A stretch of DNA of 64,000 nt from Arthrobacter pityocampae (GTDB lineage Bacteria > Actinomycetota > Actinomycetes > Actinomycetales > Micrococcaceae): NCBI RefSeq assembly GCF_002927275.1, contig NZ_PRKW01000004.1:465037-529036 (forward strand), in the 5' to 3' direction. Below the pieces are notes generated by a model. That model was given only the letters and a program-made list of their open reading frames with translations. It searched no databases and was not told where the DNA came from. Shown here piece by piece: positions 1 to 7,948 of this stretch. The position numbers and the translations under genes were made by a program. Each line of letters opens with the position of its first letter. The stretch's first letter is position 1.

Positions 1-1225
1 TCCGCACGGACGAGGTCTCCGAGTCGGCGATCCAGATGCTGCCGTTGGCGTCCTCCGCGAGGCCGGAGGACTGGGCGAACCACGCGGCCGTCGCGTCGCC
101 GTCGAGCAGCCCCTCCAGGCCGGTGCCGGCGAGGATGTCGACGGCGTGGGTGCGGGGGTCGTAGGTGAAGATCTGGTGTGTGCCGGCCATGGCGACGACC
201 ACGCGGTCCAGGACCGTCGAGTGGAGCACGTCCCACGGCGAGGACAGGGACACGTTCAGCGCGTCGGTGCCGAGCTCCGTCTCGGTGAGGCGCGGCGCCT
301 CGCTCTCCGCCGCCACGTCGAAGGCATCCTCCTGCAGCCCGGTCCGGCTGTGGTTGGCGGCGTCGAGCAGTCGCTGGGTGCCGTTACCGGCGAGCGTGCG
401 CACCGCGCCCGTGGCGAGGTCCACGCCGCGCAGGCGGTGGTTCACGGAGTCGGCGACGACGACGTCGTACCCGACCTCCGCGGCGAGCGCGCCGGGCAGC
501 AGGGCGAGGCCCTGCGGCTCGTTGAACTGGGCCTCATCGGCTCCGCCGTCGCGGAAGCCCTTCGTGCCGGAGCCGATGGTGCGGCGCACCGTGACGAGGT
601 CCGCCTCGAGCTCCACGAGCCGGTGGTGGCCGGTGTCACCGGCGAGGAAGGTGCCCGTCGCGGGCAGCGCGAGAAGCTTGCCCGGGAACTTGAGGTCCCC
701 CGCGGTGCTCGGCGCGGGGACGTACGGGCCGTCGCCGCGGTGCAGTGTCCCCTTGGCCTCGTGCTCGGCGACGAGCTCGTCGACGAGGGACGTGAGGCCG
801 GCGGCGTGGCCCTCGCCGGAGAGGTGCGCCACGATGTAGCCCTCAGGGTCGATGACGACGAGCGTCGGCCACGCGCGGGCCGTGTAGGCCTGCCACGTGG
901 TCAGCTCGGGGTCGTCGAGGACGGGGTGGTGGATGTCGTAGCGCTCGACGGCGGCGGCCAGGGCGTCGGGGTCCGCCTCGTGCTCGAACTTCGGCGAGTG
1001 CACGCCGACCGTCACCAGCACGTCCGAGTGCTGCTCCTCGAGCGGGCGGAGCTCGTCCAGGACGTGCAGGCAGTTGATGCAGCAGAAGGTCCAGAAGTCG
1101 AGGATCAGGATCTTGCCCCGGAAGTCCTCCAGGGACAGGTCCTTGCCTCCCGTGTTCAGCCAACCGCGCCCCGTCAGTTCGGAGGCGCGGACGCGGTAGG
1201 CGGTGCGGGTGGAGGCGATAGTCAT
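1..1225 (-). CDS. NHL-repeat protein with N-terminal thioredoxin-like domain (partial)
   Basis: The gene runs off the left edge, so the C-terminus is missing; about 408 residues are visible. After the ATG at 1225 comes a thioredoxin/TlpA-like domain (about residues 25-160) containing FWTFCCINC, the redox-cysteine region typical of this family. It is followed by repeats of the NHL beta-propeller type (for example GDTGHHRLVELE, NEPQGLALLPG, VADSVNHRLRGVD). This architecture matches NHL-repeat-containing protein 2-like proteins, whose bacterial role is not well defined; a redox or scaffold function is likely. No signal peptide is visible, so it is probably cytosolic. Confidence in the family is high and in the role is low. 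Confidence 0.85.
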   Translation of the reverse strand, partial: MTIASTRTAYRVRASELTGRGWLNTGGKDLSLEDFRGKILILDFWTFCCINCLHVLDELRPLEEQHSDVLVTVGVHSPKFEHEADPDALAAAVERYDIHHPVLDDPELTTWQAYTARAWPTLVVIDPEGYIVAHLSGEGHAAGLTSLVDELVAEHEAKGTLHRGDGPYVPAPSTAGDLKFPGKLLALPATGTFLAGDTGHHRLVELEADLVTVRRTIGSGTKGFRDGGADEAQFNEPQGLALLPGALAAEVGYDVVVADSVNHRLRGVDLATGAVRTLAGNGTQRLLDAANHSRTGLQEDAFDVAAESEAPRLTETELGTDALNVSLSSPWDVLHSTVLDRVVVAMAGTHQIFTYDPRTHAVDILAGTGLEGLLDGDATAAWFAQSSGLAEDANGSIWIADSETSSVR

Positions 1226-1416
1226 GCGATGAATTCTCCCGTAGCGGCGTGCGTGGATGCCAACCGGACGCCGCACGCCGTCACCGGGTGCGCGGCGCGT
1301 TCCGAAGGGGTACCCGGAACCGGCAGCACTGGCGACAACACGGGAGGGCCCCACAATATGCCTGGGCCGCCGACGTCGCCCCTCGCGTGTCCCGGTCGGG
1401 ACGGACAGGAGAGGGC

Positions 1417-3573
1417 CTACCCGCGCTGGACCGGGTCCTCGTCCCCCGCGGTGGTGGTCCCGCGCGGCGTGGTCGGCCGCCCTTGACGGTCGGTGCCGGC
1501 GTCGCGCGCGGCGAAGTCCGCGAACATGCTGTTGTATGCCGCGAGGTCGGCGTCGTTGTTCCGGTCCGCCGCACGGTCCTTGCGCTTCGTCTCCCGCGCG
1601 TCAGAGCGCGACCACACGATCGCGACGCCGATCGCGAGCAGCAGCGTGGGGATCTCCCCCACGCCCCATGTCACGGCGCCGCCAACCTGCTGGTCGGCGA
1701 GGGCTGACGGGCCCCACTCGCGGCCCATGGTGCCGAACCAGGACGCCTGGAGCAGCGACGTGGAGCCCATGAGGCTCACGCCGAAGAAGGCGTGGAACGC
1801 CATGGTCGCGAACAGGAGCAGCAGCCGCATGGGGTATGGCGCACGGTACGGGACGGGGTCCGAGCCGATCATGGACAGGACGAAGATGTAGCCGGTGATC
1901 AGGAAGTGGGTGATCATCAGCTCGTGGCCCACGTGCTCACGCAGCGCGAAGCCGAACAGCGGCGAGTAGTAGAAGACGATGATGGACGCCACGAAGTTGC
2001 CGGCGGCGAAGAGCGGGTGGGTGATGATCCTCGACGGCAGGGAGTGCACGATCACGAGGATCCATTCGCGGATGCCGCGGGTGCCGTCCCGGCGGGCGCT
2101 GAGCGCCTTGAGCGCCAGGGTGACGGGCGCGCCGAGGACGAGGAACAGCGGGACCACCATCGTCAGGGCCATGTGGTCCACCATGTGCGCACTGAAGAGC
2201 ACCATGCCGTAGATGGCGGGGGCACCGGACGTGAAGTAGGTGAGGAGTACGAGGCCCACCAGCCAGCTGACGAGCTTCAGCGGGGACCAGGAGTCACCGC
2301 GCCGGTGCAGCTTCACGACGCCCAGGACGTACGCGACGGCGAAGGTCAGCGCCACCGCGATCCACAGCCAGTCGAACCGCCACTCCGTGAACCAGCGGGA
2401 CAGGGTGGGCTCGGGCGGGAGGTCGTACCCCGTCAGGATCCGCGCCGGACCGGCCTCGGTCGGCAGTTCCTCGGACCGGGGCGGCGCCGTGCGCCCGAGG
2501 GCTCCGGCCACGCCCAGCACGGCGCTCATGATGAGGAGTTCCACGGCGATGAGCTGCCACAGGACGCGACGAGCGGACATCCGCGACGCGGTGGTTCCGG
2601 CCGGGGCCTCGAGCTGCGGGATGATCCACTGCCGGTGCATCCAGCCGATCCCGCCGAGCAGGATGGTGGCGATGGTCTTGAACACGACGAGGAGCCCCCA
2701 CGGGGAGCTGAGCTGTCCGAGATCGGAGATCCGGAGGCTGGCATTCACCACACCGGAGGCGACCACCAGGATGAACGCGAACCCGGCCAGGGCGGAGAAG
2801 CGCTTGAGGACGGGGAGGGTCTGCCCGCCGAGCGTGCCGCCCACGACGGCGAGGGCGATGATGCCGCCGACCCACAGGCAGACGCCGACCAGGTGCAGGG
2901 CGATGGAGTTGACCGCGGCGTTGTGGTCGTTCCCGCTGGCGGAGTGGCCGATCAGGGCCATGGGCAGCAGGTTCAGGAGGGCGAGCACCAGCGTCAGCGC
3001 GAGGCCGGCCGGCGATCGCACCCCGAACAGGAGGGTCGCCAGGACGGCCGCGACGATGGACGTCACCAGCCAGGCGCGCCCCGTGGAGAAGTCGGTGAGG
3101 AACGCGGCGAGCCCCTGCGTGTAGGTGGGATCGGTGCTGAGCGGCAGTCCCGCCGCGTCCGAGTAGGTGAAGATCATGACGCCGAGCGCGCCGAGCGTCC
3201 AGGCGACGGCGGACACGGCGGCGAGCAGCATCACCCGCGTGAAGGCGGGGTGCTCGGCGGCGGTCGCCGCGGGCTTCCGGCCCGGCGGGCCGACCCGGCG
3301 CGGGAGCATGACGACGGCGAAGACGAGGGCCCCGATGGTCGCCGCGGCCGCCGTGTTGTTGAGCACCTTGGCGACGGGCAGACCCCATCGGGTGAGGGCG
3401 CCAGGATCTCCGAGCTGCCGTGCGGCGGCTGCCCCCGTGTAGAACAGGGCGACCACGAGGGCTCCGAGGACGACGACGCCCGCCAGGATGAGCCAGCCGG
3501 TTCCGACGGCACGCTCGGGGGAAGAGGCGGTGGTCTCCCGGGGTTGCTTCACAGTGGTGGGCACGTACACCAT
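1417..3573 (-). CDS. Copper resistance CopD / cytochrome c oxidase assembly CtaG fusion membrane protein
   Basis: A 718-residue polytopic membrane protein. The N-terminal half (about residues 25-370) reads as a CopD-type domain with many hydrophobic helices. The C-terminal part (about 390-670) is a caa3-type CtaG domain, with membrane stretches including MVDHMALTMVVPLFLVLG and His-rich loops (MVDHMA, HAFFGVSL). CtaG proteins help deliver copper to the Cu-B site of cytochrome oxidase, and CopD proteins move copper across the membrane; the fusion is common in actinobacteria. The exact start is uncertain because the upstream sequence (TTGGCC, 16 bp, TAGAGA) resembles a promoter almost touching the ATG, so initiation could be leaderless at this ATG or at the adjacent GTG codon. 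Confidence 0.88.
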   Translation of the reverse strand: MVYVPTTVKQPRETTASSPERAVGTGWLILAGVVVLGALVVALFYTGAAAARQLGDPGALTRWGLPVAKVLNNTAAAATIGALVFAVVMLPRRVGPPGRKPAATAAEHPAFTRVMLLAAVSAVAWTLGALGVMIFTYSDAAGLPLSTDPTYTQGLAAFLTDFSTGRAWLVTSIVAAVLATLLFGVRSPAGLALTLVLALLNLLPMALIGHSASGNDHNAAVNSIALHLVGVCLWVGGIIALAVVGGTLGGQTLPVLKRFSALAGFAFILVVASGVVNASLRISDLGQLSSPWGLLVVFKTIATILLGGIGWMHRQWIIPQLEAPAGTTASRMSARRVLWQLIAVELLIMSAVLGVAGALGRTAPPRSEELPTEAGPARILTGYDLPPEPTLSRWFTEWRFDWLWIAVALTFAVAYVLGVVKLHRRGDSWSPLKLVSWLVGLVLLTYFTSGAPAIYGMVLFSAHMVDHMALTMVVPLFLVLGAPVTLALKALSARRDGTRGIREWILVIVHSLPSRIITHPLFAAGNFVASIIVFYYSPLFGFALREHVGHELMITHFLITGYIFVLSMIGSDPVPYRAPYPMRLLLLFATMAFHAFFGVSLMGSTSLLQASWFGTMGREWGPSALADQQVGGAVTWGVGEIPTLLLAIGVAIVWSRSDARETKRKDRAADRNNDADLAAYNSMFADFAARDAGTDRQGRPTTPRGTTTAGDEDPVQRG

Positions 3574-3640
3574 TCTCTACCCCGAGTAGAAATAGGGCCA
3601 ATCTCCGGACACACGTGCCGCCGCGGAAGGGGCCAGATAA

Positions 3641-3680
3641 CGCCAGGGGACCGCTGCCCGACGGCAGCGGTCCCCTGGCG
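3641..3680 (-). terminator. Strong hairpin terminator downstream of HU
   Basis: A perfect 18-bp inverted repeat (3641-3658 with 3663-3680) around a 4-nt loop, starting 13 nt after the HU stop codon. It lies between the HU gene and the upstream end of the CopD-CtaG gene, so it most likely ends HU transcription. No long T-run is visible, as is usual in high-G+C actinobacteria. Confidence 0.85.
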
Positions 3681-3692
3681 TCGGTGCTGGAA

Positions 3693-3971
3693 CTACTTGG
3701 CGGAAGCCTTCAGCTTCGAGCCGGCGGTCAGCTTGACGCTGTGGCCGGCGGCGATCTGGATGGTCTCGCCGGTCTGGGGGTTGCGTCCCGTGCGGGCCGC
3801 GCGGCTGGTGCGCTCGACGGCGAGCCATCCGGGGATGGTGATCTTCTCGTCCTTGGCGATGGACTCGGAGAAGACGTCGAACAGCGCATCGAGGACGCTG
3901 TTGACTGCGGCCTGGCTGGTGTCAGCCTTCGCCGCTACCTCTGCAACAAGTTCACTACGGTTCTTAGCCAA
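3693..3971 (-). CDS. HU-family DNA-binding protein
   Basis: A 92-residue HU/IHF-fold protein beginning AKNRSELVAEVAAKA and carrying the beta-arm region TIPGWLAVERTSRAARTGRNPQTGE, typical of nucleoid-associated HU (90-95 residues). The start is a TTG codon at 3971, chosen because AGGAGG lies 6 nt upstream and the encoded N-terminus matches the family exactly; the longer open frame upstream has no such support. It is a single-gene transcription unit with its own terminator. It binds and bends DNA non-specifically. The short basic C-terminal extension (KLTAGSKLKASAK) is only a few residues long, unlike the long basic tails of mycobacterial HU. Confidence 0.93.
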   Translation of the reverse strand: MAKNRSELVAEVAAKADTSQAAVNSVLDALFDVFSESIAKDEKITIPGWLAVERTSRAARTGRNPQTGETIQIAAGHSVKLTAGSKLKASAK

Positions 3972-4004
3972 TTTTGTCCTCCTGGACGTCAGTCTTCTGG
4001 AAGA

Positions 4005-4027
4005 GCTTTTCGCGGTATTCGAAAAGC
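4005..4027 (-). promoter_or_regulatory. Inverted repeat in the HU leader
   Basis: GCTTTTCG and CGAAAAGC form an 8-bp inverted repeat with a 7-nt spacer, about 35 nt upstream of the HU TTG start. It could be an RNA hairpin in the leader or an operator. Position and symmetry are visible; the function is unknown. Confidence 0.4.
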
Positions 4028-4149
4028 CTCTGTGCGAAAACTTACCAGCTTGGAGGCCACGACCCGCGTGTTCACGCGGTTTTGCGGTGGAAAACACGGG
4101 CGTTTCGGCGTTGTTCACGGCCGCCGGCCCCCGATCGGGAGGCCGACGC

Positions 4150-4183
4150 GAAGAAGCCGCCACCCGGGGGTGACGGCTTCTTC
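4150..4183 (-). terminator. Terminator of the rpmB-rpmG-rpsN operon
   Basis: GAAGAAGCCG (4150-4159) pairs with CGGCTTCTTC (4174-4183), and the inner CACCC/GGGTG extends the stem. It starts 55 nt past the rpsN stop codon and ends in a run of T on the minus strand side of the stem. Its place makes it the operon terminator. Confidence 0.85.
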
Positions 4184-4238
4184 GGTTACCGCGCGGGGCG
4201 GCGGGTGGTGCAACGGGGCGTGGCGCCCCGGGTGTCGG

Positions 4239-4544
4239 TTACCAGCTCGACTTGGTCACGCCGGGCAGCTCGCCCCGGTGCGCCATGTCGCGGAAGCGGA
4301 CACGCGAGATACCGAACTTCTGGAGCGTGCCGCGGGGGCGGCCGTCGATCTGGTCGCGGTTGCGCAGGCGCACCGGCGACGCGTTGCGGGGAAGCTTCTG
4401 CAGGCCGAGGCGTGCGGCTTCGCGAGCCTCGTCGGTGGCGTTCTCGTCGACGAGGGTCTTCTTGAGCTCGAGGCGCTTGGCCGCGTAGCGCTCGACAATG
4501 ACCTTGCGCTGCTCGTTGCGAGCAATCTTTGACTTCTTGGCCAT
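4239..4544 (-). CDS. rpsN: 30S ribosomal protein S14, cysteine-free type
   Basis: A 101-residue S14, starting [14 protein letters not shown] and ending with the family motif [21 protein letters not shown]. The length is that of the long, zinc-independent (C-) form; there is no cysteine anywhere, whereas the short zinc-binding form has a CxxC pair. It is a component of the small-subunit head. The ATG lies 3 nt after the rpmG stop codon, so translational coupling is likely. It is the last gene of rpmB-rpmG-rpsN, and a hairpin terminator follows. Confidence 0.96.
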   Translation of the reverse strand: MAKKSKIARNEQRKVIVERYAAKRLELKKTLVDENATDEAREAARLGLQKLPRNASPVRLRNRDQIDGRPRGTLQKFGISRVRFRDMAHRGELPGVTKSSW

Positions 4545-4547
4545 GGT

Positions 4548-4715
4548 TTAGCGCTCCTCTCGGAATTCGACGTGCTTGCGGATCTTGGGGTCGTACTTCA
4601 TCAGGACCATGCGGTCCGGATCGTTACGACGGTTCTTGCGCGTCACGTAGGTGTAGCCCGTCCCTGCGGTGGACTTCAGCTTGATGATCGGACGTACGTC
4701 CTTGTCCTTCGCCAT
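4548..4715 (-). CDS. rpmG: 50S ribosomal protein L33, cysteine-free type
   Basis: A 55-residue protein beginning [20 protein letters not shown] and continuing [23 protein letters not shown], a clear L33. It has no cysteine, so it is the zinc-independent form (zinc-binding L33 carries two CxxC pairs). It sits between rpmB and rpsN with gaps of only a few bases. The ATG at 4715 overlaps the end region of rpmB and fits the usual L33 N-terminus. It acts near the E site of the large subunit. Confidence 0.95.
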   Translation of the reverse strand: MAKDKDVRPIIKLKSTAGTGYTYVTRKNRRNDPDRMVLMKYDPKIRKHVEFREER

Positions 4716-4951
4716 TAGAGCTTCACTCCTCTCGCGAGGATGGACGCGACGACCGCGTCGATGCCGCGCACGTCGATGGTCTTGATGCCGCGGGCCGAGA
4801 CCTGCAGCGTCACGTTGCGGCGCAGGGAAGGCACGTAGTAGCGCTTCTTCTGAATGTTGGGGTCGAACCGGCGCTTGTTACGGCGGTGCGAGTGCGAAAT
4901 GCTGTGTCCAAAGCCGGGCTCGGCTCCGGTCACTTGGCAGTGGGCTGCCAT
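4715..4951 (-). CDS. rpmB: 50S ribosomal protein L28, CxxC-free type
   Basis: A 78-residue L28 that starts [17 protein letters not shown] and contains [20 protein letters not shown]. Only Cys5 remains; the paired CxxC motifs of the zinc-binding form are absent (CQVT rather than CxxC, and no second pair), matching E. coli-type L28. A GGAGGAG ribosome-binding site lies just upstream. It is the first gene of the operon, behind a promoter about 180 nt upstream and a leader with two hairpins. In several actinobacteria, C- paralogues are under the zinc repressor Zur; whether that holds here depends on whether zinc-binding copies exist elsewhere in the genome. Confidence 0.96.
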   Translation of the reverse strand: MAAHCQVTGAEPGFGHSISHSHRRNKRRFDPNIQKKRYYVPSLRRNVTLQVSARGIKTIDVRGIDAVVASILARGVKL

Positions 4952-5139
4952 AACTCTCCTCCAGATTAGATGAACGTGACGGAATCACTTGTCGGGGTCC
5001 CGCCACCAGTAATGACACCGCTATTACTGCAGCTTTCCGGAGGTTGACCTGGCAGGGTGAGAACCTGCCGAAGCGCCTCGCCGCGGGGAAGACGGTGAAG
5101 TTCGGGCGGAGCACGGCCTTGCGGCCGGCACAGCCTTCG
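4952..5139 (-). promoter_or_regulatory. Long structured leader of rpmB-rpmG-rpsN
   Basis: About 180 nt separate the predicted transcription start from rpmB, long for a ribosomal-protein operon. Two hairpins are visible on the minus strand: GGCAGG/CCTGCC with a 7-nt loop (around 5053-5071), and CAGTAAT/ATTACTG with a 9-nt spacer (5007-5029). No open frame with a convincing start and ribosome-binding site fills it. It may be an autoregulatory ribosomal-protein leader, or the second palindrome may be a protein operator. Confidence 0.45.
5007..5029. promoter_or_regulatory. 23-bp palindrome upstream of rpmB
   Basis: CAGTAAT (5007-5013) and ATTACTG (5023-5029) are perfect 7-bp arms around 9 bp. 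It is A+T-rich in a very G+C-rich setting and lies 56 bp upstream of the rpmB ATG. It shares GTAAT...ATTAC with Zur-type boxes of other bacteria but has a wider spacer, so assignment to Zur is only a suggestion. It could equally be an RNA hairpin. Confidence 0.4.
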
Positions 5140-5168
5140 ATTCTAGGTAGTCGCGGGTTGCTGGGCAA
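5140..5168 (-). promoter_or_regulatory. Housekeeping-sigma promoter for rpmB operon
   Basis: On the minus strand TTGCCC (5163-5168) is followed after exactly 17 bp by TAGAAT (5140-5145). Both hexamers are close to consensus and point at rpmB. The predicted start of transcription is near 5133. Confidence 0.65.
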
Positions 5169-5254
5169 ATTTTCCCCGTCCGTGGACGGGCCTCATCAGC
5201 CACAGCCAAACGCCTTACCATCCTACCGGCAGGTTCGGGCGTGGCCAAAACGGG

Positions 5255-6397
5255 TCAGTCGTCGATCAACCCGTCCCGTCCGACGATGGCGGGCGCGTCC
5301 GGGCCGTCGCCGACGCGCTCCCCGTCGACGACGGCGCCCGAGTCCACGATCGCGTTCCGGACGACCGCCCCGGAGGTGATCCGCACCCGGTTCAGCAGGA
5401 CGGAACCCTCCACGACCGCCCCGGGCTCGACGGTCGCCCCGGCGCCGACGACGCTCCGGCGAACGGTGCCGTGGACCCGTGCACCGGGGGCGATCAGCGA
5501 GCTCGTGACGACGGCGGCGTCGCCGATGAACGCCGGCACCAGCTCCGGGGGTTCGGTGAGGATGGGCCAGGTCGGGTCCGAGAGGTCCAGGCCCTCGCCG
5601 TCCACGAGATCCAGGTGGGCTCGGAGGTAATTGGCGGGCGTCCCGAGGTCCCGCCAGTAGCCGTGGAGCCGGTGCTCGACGACGGACCCCTGCTCCACGA
5701 GGTGCGGCACGAGGTGGTGTCCGTAGTCGCCCAGGTCGTCGCGGGTGTCCCCCAGTTGCTCGAGTGCGTCCAGGAGGGTCTCGGCCGTGTACAGGAAGAT
5801 CTCCGTCGTGACGATGCTCGTCCGCGGGTCCTCCGGCTTGTAGGCGAAGTCGGTCACCCGTCCGTCGTCGTCCACGTCGACGACGCCGTGGGCGGAGGCG
5901 TCGCCGTCGAAGTCCACGGTGACCAGGGTGAGATCCGCCCCACGGTCGAGGTGCGTGGCGACGACGTCGCGGTAGTCGAGGCGGTAGAGGTGGTCCGAAC
6001 TGAGGACGAGGACGAGGTCCGGCGCGAAGTCGCGGATGGAGTCGGCCTGCCGGAGCAGCCCGTCCGCATTGCCTTCGGCGAACCCCTCCCCCGCTCCACC
6101 GCTGAACGGGGGCAGCACCAGCAGCCCGCCGCGGGTGCGGTCGAGGTCCCAGGGCCGGCCGTTGCGGAGATGGTCGTTGATGGTCTTCGGCTGGTACTGC
6201 TCCATGACCCAGACGTCGGAGATGCCGCTGTGGTGCAGGTTGGACAGCGGGATGTCGATCAGCCGGAAACTGCCGCCGACGGGCATGACGGGCTTCGCCC
6301 GGTGGTCGGTGAGCGCCCCGAGGCGCCCGCCGGCGCCGCCGGCGAGGACGATGGCGAGGATGCGCGGCTGATGTCGTGCCGTCGTCTGCTGGTCCAT
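5255..6397 (-). CDS. Glucose-1-phosphate adenylyltransferase (GlgC-like sugar nucleotidyltransferase)
   Basis: A 380-residue enzyme. The nucleotide-binding start LAGGAGGRLGALTDHRAKPVMPVGG and the following RLIDIPLSNLHHSGI are GlgC-type. A Rossmann-like transferase domain (about residues 12-255) is followed by a left-handed beta-helix region with hexapeptide-like repeats (GATVEPGAVVEGSVLLNRV, about 290-370). GlgC makes ADP-glucose from ATP and glucose 1-phosphate for glycogen synthesis. It is shorter than E. coli GlgC (about 430) and no glycogen synthase lies beside it, so another NDP-sugar product is possible. The next minus-strand gene upstream is a MarR regulator, read in the same direction 53 bp away. 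Confidence 0.8.
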   Translation of the reverse strand: MDQQTTARHQPRILAIVLAGGAGGRLGALTDHRAKPVMPVGGSFRLIDIPLSNLHHSGISDVWVMEQYQPKTINDHLRNGRPWDLDRTRGGLLVLPPFSGGAGEGFAEGNADGLLRQADSIRDFAPDLVLVLSSDHLYRLDYRDVVATHLDRGADLTLVTVDFDGDASAHGVVDVDDDGRVTDFAYKPEDPRTSIVTTEIFLYTAETLLDALEQLGDTRDDLGDYGHHLVPHLVEQGSVVEHRLHGYWRDLGTPANYLRAHLDLVDGEGLDLSDPTWPILTEPPELVPAFIGDAAVVTSSLIAPGARVHGTVRRSVVGAGATVEPGAVVEGSVLLNRVRITSGAVVRNAIVDSGAVVDGERVGDGPDAPAIVGRDGLIDD

Positions 6398-6450
6398 GGG
6401 CCGTCCTGTCGTGTCGTGGAGTGGTATGTCGGCATCGTGTCCTGCAGGTC

Positions 6451-6990
6451 CTACAGGTCCTGCTGGGCGCGTCCCTGCACCGCCGCCCCGGCCGCCCCTG
6501 CCGCCCCCGGGGCGTCACCGTCGGCGAGGATCCAGTGCGCGCTGTCCATCCGCTGGAGGATCTTGCGACCCACCCGCTCCAGGTCCGCGACGTCCTTCCC
6601 GTCGAGGGCGTCGAAGACGGTGGAGCGCACCTGCGCCACGTGGGACACCGCGAGTCCGGTGAGCATCTCGAGCCCGGCGGCGGTGAGGGACGCCGTGGTC
6701 ACGCGCCCGTCGGACGACGACGGCAGCCGCGCCACCCAGCCGCGGCCCTCGAGCTTCTTGACCACATGGCTGAGCCGGGAGAGGGACGCCGTGGACCGGC
6801 CCGCGAGCTCGCTCATGGGCAGGGTCGCGCCGTCCGCCTCGGAGAGCATCGCCAGGACGTGGTAGTCGAACAGGGTGATCCGCGCCTCGCGGAAGAGGTG
6901 GGCGTCGAGGTGCGCCGGGAGCAGGGAGGTCAGCGCGTAGAGGGCCAGCCAGGCCCGCCGCTCGTCGGATGTGAGCCAGTGCGCCGCCAT
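6451..6990 (-). CDS. MarR-family transcriptional regulator
   Basis: A 179-residue winged-helix protein. The pattern FDYHVLAMLSEADGATLPMSELAGRSTASLSRLSHVVKKLEGRGWVARLPSSSDGR is the MarR DNA-binding region (about residues 45-105), with the wing residues SDGRVTTASLTAAG. MarR dimers bind palindromes near their own promoters and respond to small ligands. No cysteine redox switch is evident. The gene is just upstream of the GlgC-like gene on the same strand, so they may share a transcript; the target is unknown. Confidence 0.9.
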   Translation of the reverse strand: MAAHWLTSDERRAWLALYALTSLLPAHLDAHLFREARITLFDYHVLAMLSEADGATLPMSELAGRSTASLSRLSHVVKKLEGRGWVARLPSSSDGRVTTASLTAAGLEMLTGLAVSHVAQVRSTVFDALDGKDVADLERVGRKILQRMDSAHWILADGDAPGAAGAAGAAVQGRAQQDL

Positions 6991-7086
6991 GCCCTCATTC
7001 TGGCACGGGGACTCCGGCGGCCGGTGGCGTGCGCCCCGGACCGGGCGGAGTTGCGGGCGCGGCGCGCCCCGTGCCCGCCGCGGGCC

Positions 7087-7869
7087 TCAGGCGCTGACCG
7101 ACGCGCGGTGCGGCCGGCCCAGCGCCGGGTACTTCGGCGCGAGGTCGTCGCCGGACGAGACGCCCCGCAGCCGCCTGCCCACCCATGGCGTCAGGTACTC
7201 CCGCGCCCACTGCGCATCCGCCCGCAGCTGGCCGACCCGGTTCAGGGCGGGGCGGGTCTCGAGTTCGGGGAGGTCGATCCGGTGGGACGCCTTCAGTGCC
7301 TCGAGTACGCGCGCGGCCATGAGCGTGTGCCCGGCGACGGACATGTGCATGCGGTCGACGTCCCAGTAGCCCCAGTCCCGGAACTCGCGCAGGCGCCAGT
7401 AGTCCACGATCGTGGCCTCATGGCGGTCGGCGATCTCCCGCACCCACTCGTTGTAGACGGCGGTCCTGCCGCGGGTCTTCCCGAAGACAGCGGAGCCCGA
7501 GGCGTCGAATCCGGTGAAGAGCACGACGGCGGCTCCCGCCGCGCGGAGCCGGCCCACGCCGTCGTCGTACCCGGACATGAGGAGATCGATGTCGACGCGC
7601 GGCCGCAGGAGGTCGTTGGCCCCGGCGTACACGGTCACGAGCGTCGGTTCGAGGGCCAGGGCGGCGTCCACCTGCTCGTCGAGGATCTGCCGCATCTTCT
7701 TGCCGCGGATGGCGAGGTTCGCGTAGCCCCAGGACCCGTCGGCGAGGACCAACTGCTCCGCGACGCGGTCCGCCCACCCCCGGACGCCGTTGGGCGACGC
7801 CGGATCCCAGTCGCCCACCCCTTCGGTGAAGGAATCGCCAAGGGCCACATATCGCTGGGTATAGGTCAC
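7087..7869 (-). CDS. SGNH/GDSL-type hydrolase
   Basis: A 260-residue SGNH-fold esterase or lipase. Block I is RYVALGDSFTEGVGD (nucleophile Ser in GDS, about residue 12), block III is TVYAGANDLLRP, and block V is VDRMHMSVAGH with catalytic Asp and His. A GTG start at 7869 is chosen because the protein then begins directly before block I, as in homologues; the longer frame upstream runs into the divergent kinase gene. There is no signal peptide, so it is cytosolic. The substrate is unknown. It is divergent from the lipid kinase gene with about 80 bp between them. Confidence 0.88.
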   Translation of the reverse strand: MTYTQRYVALGDSFTEGVGDWDPASPNGVRGWADRVAEQLVLADGSWGYANLAIRGKKMRQILDEQVDAALALEPTLVTVYAGANDLLRPRVDIDLLMSGYDDGVGRLRAAGAAVVLFTGFDASGSAVFGKTRGRTAVYNEWVREIADRHEATIVDYWRLREFRDWGYWDVDRMHMSVAGHTLMAARVLEALKASHRIDLPELETRPALNRVGQLRADAQWAREYLTPWVGRRLRGVSSGDDLAPKYPALGRPHRASVSA

Positions 7870-7948
7870 GCCCACACAGTACCCCCGGCAACCACCACCC
7901 CGGGATAAACTCGACGCAGCCACCCCTCCCTCCTGCCCGAAGGACACC

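Noticed and set aside
3693-4163. 156-residue version of HU
   Set aside because: The extra 64 N-terminal residues are not HU-like, and AGGAGG precedes the internal TTG.
1792-4173. 793-codon open frame on the plus strand
   Set aside because: It is antisense to the CopD-CtaG, HU and intergenic DNA, has a random-looking Arg/Gly/Glu/His-rich translation and no ribosome-binding site. Long antisense frames are normal in very high-G+C DNA.
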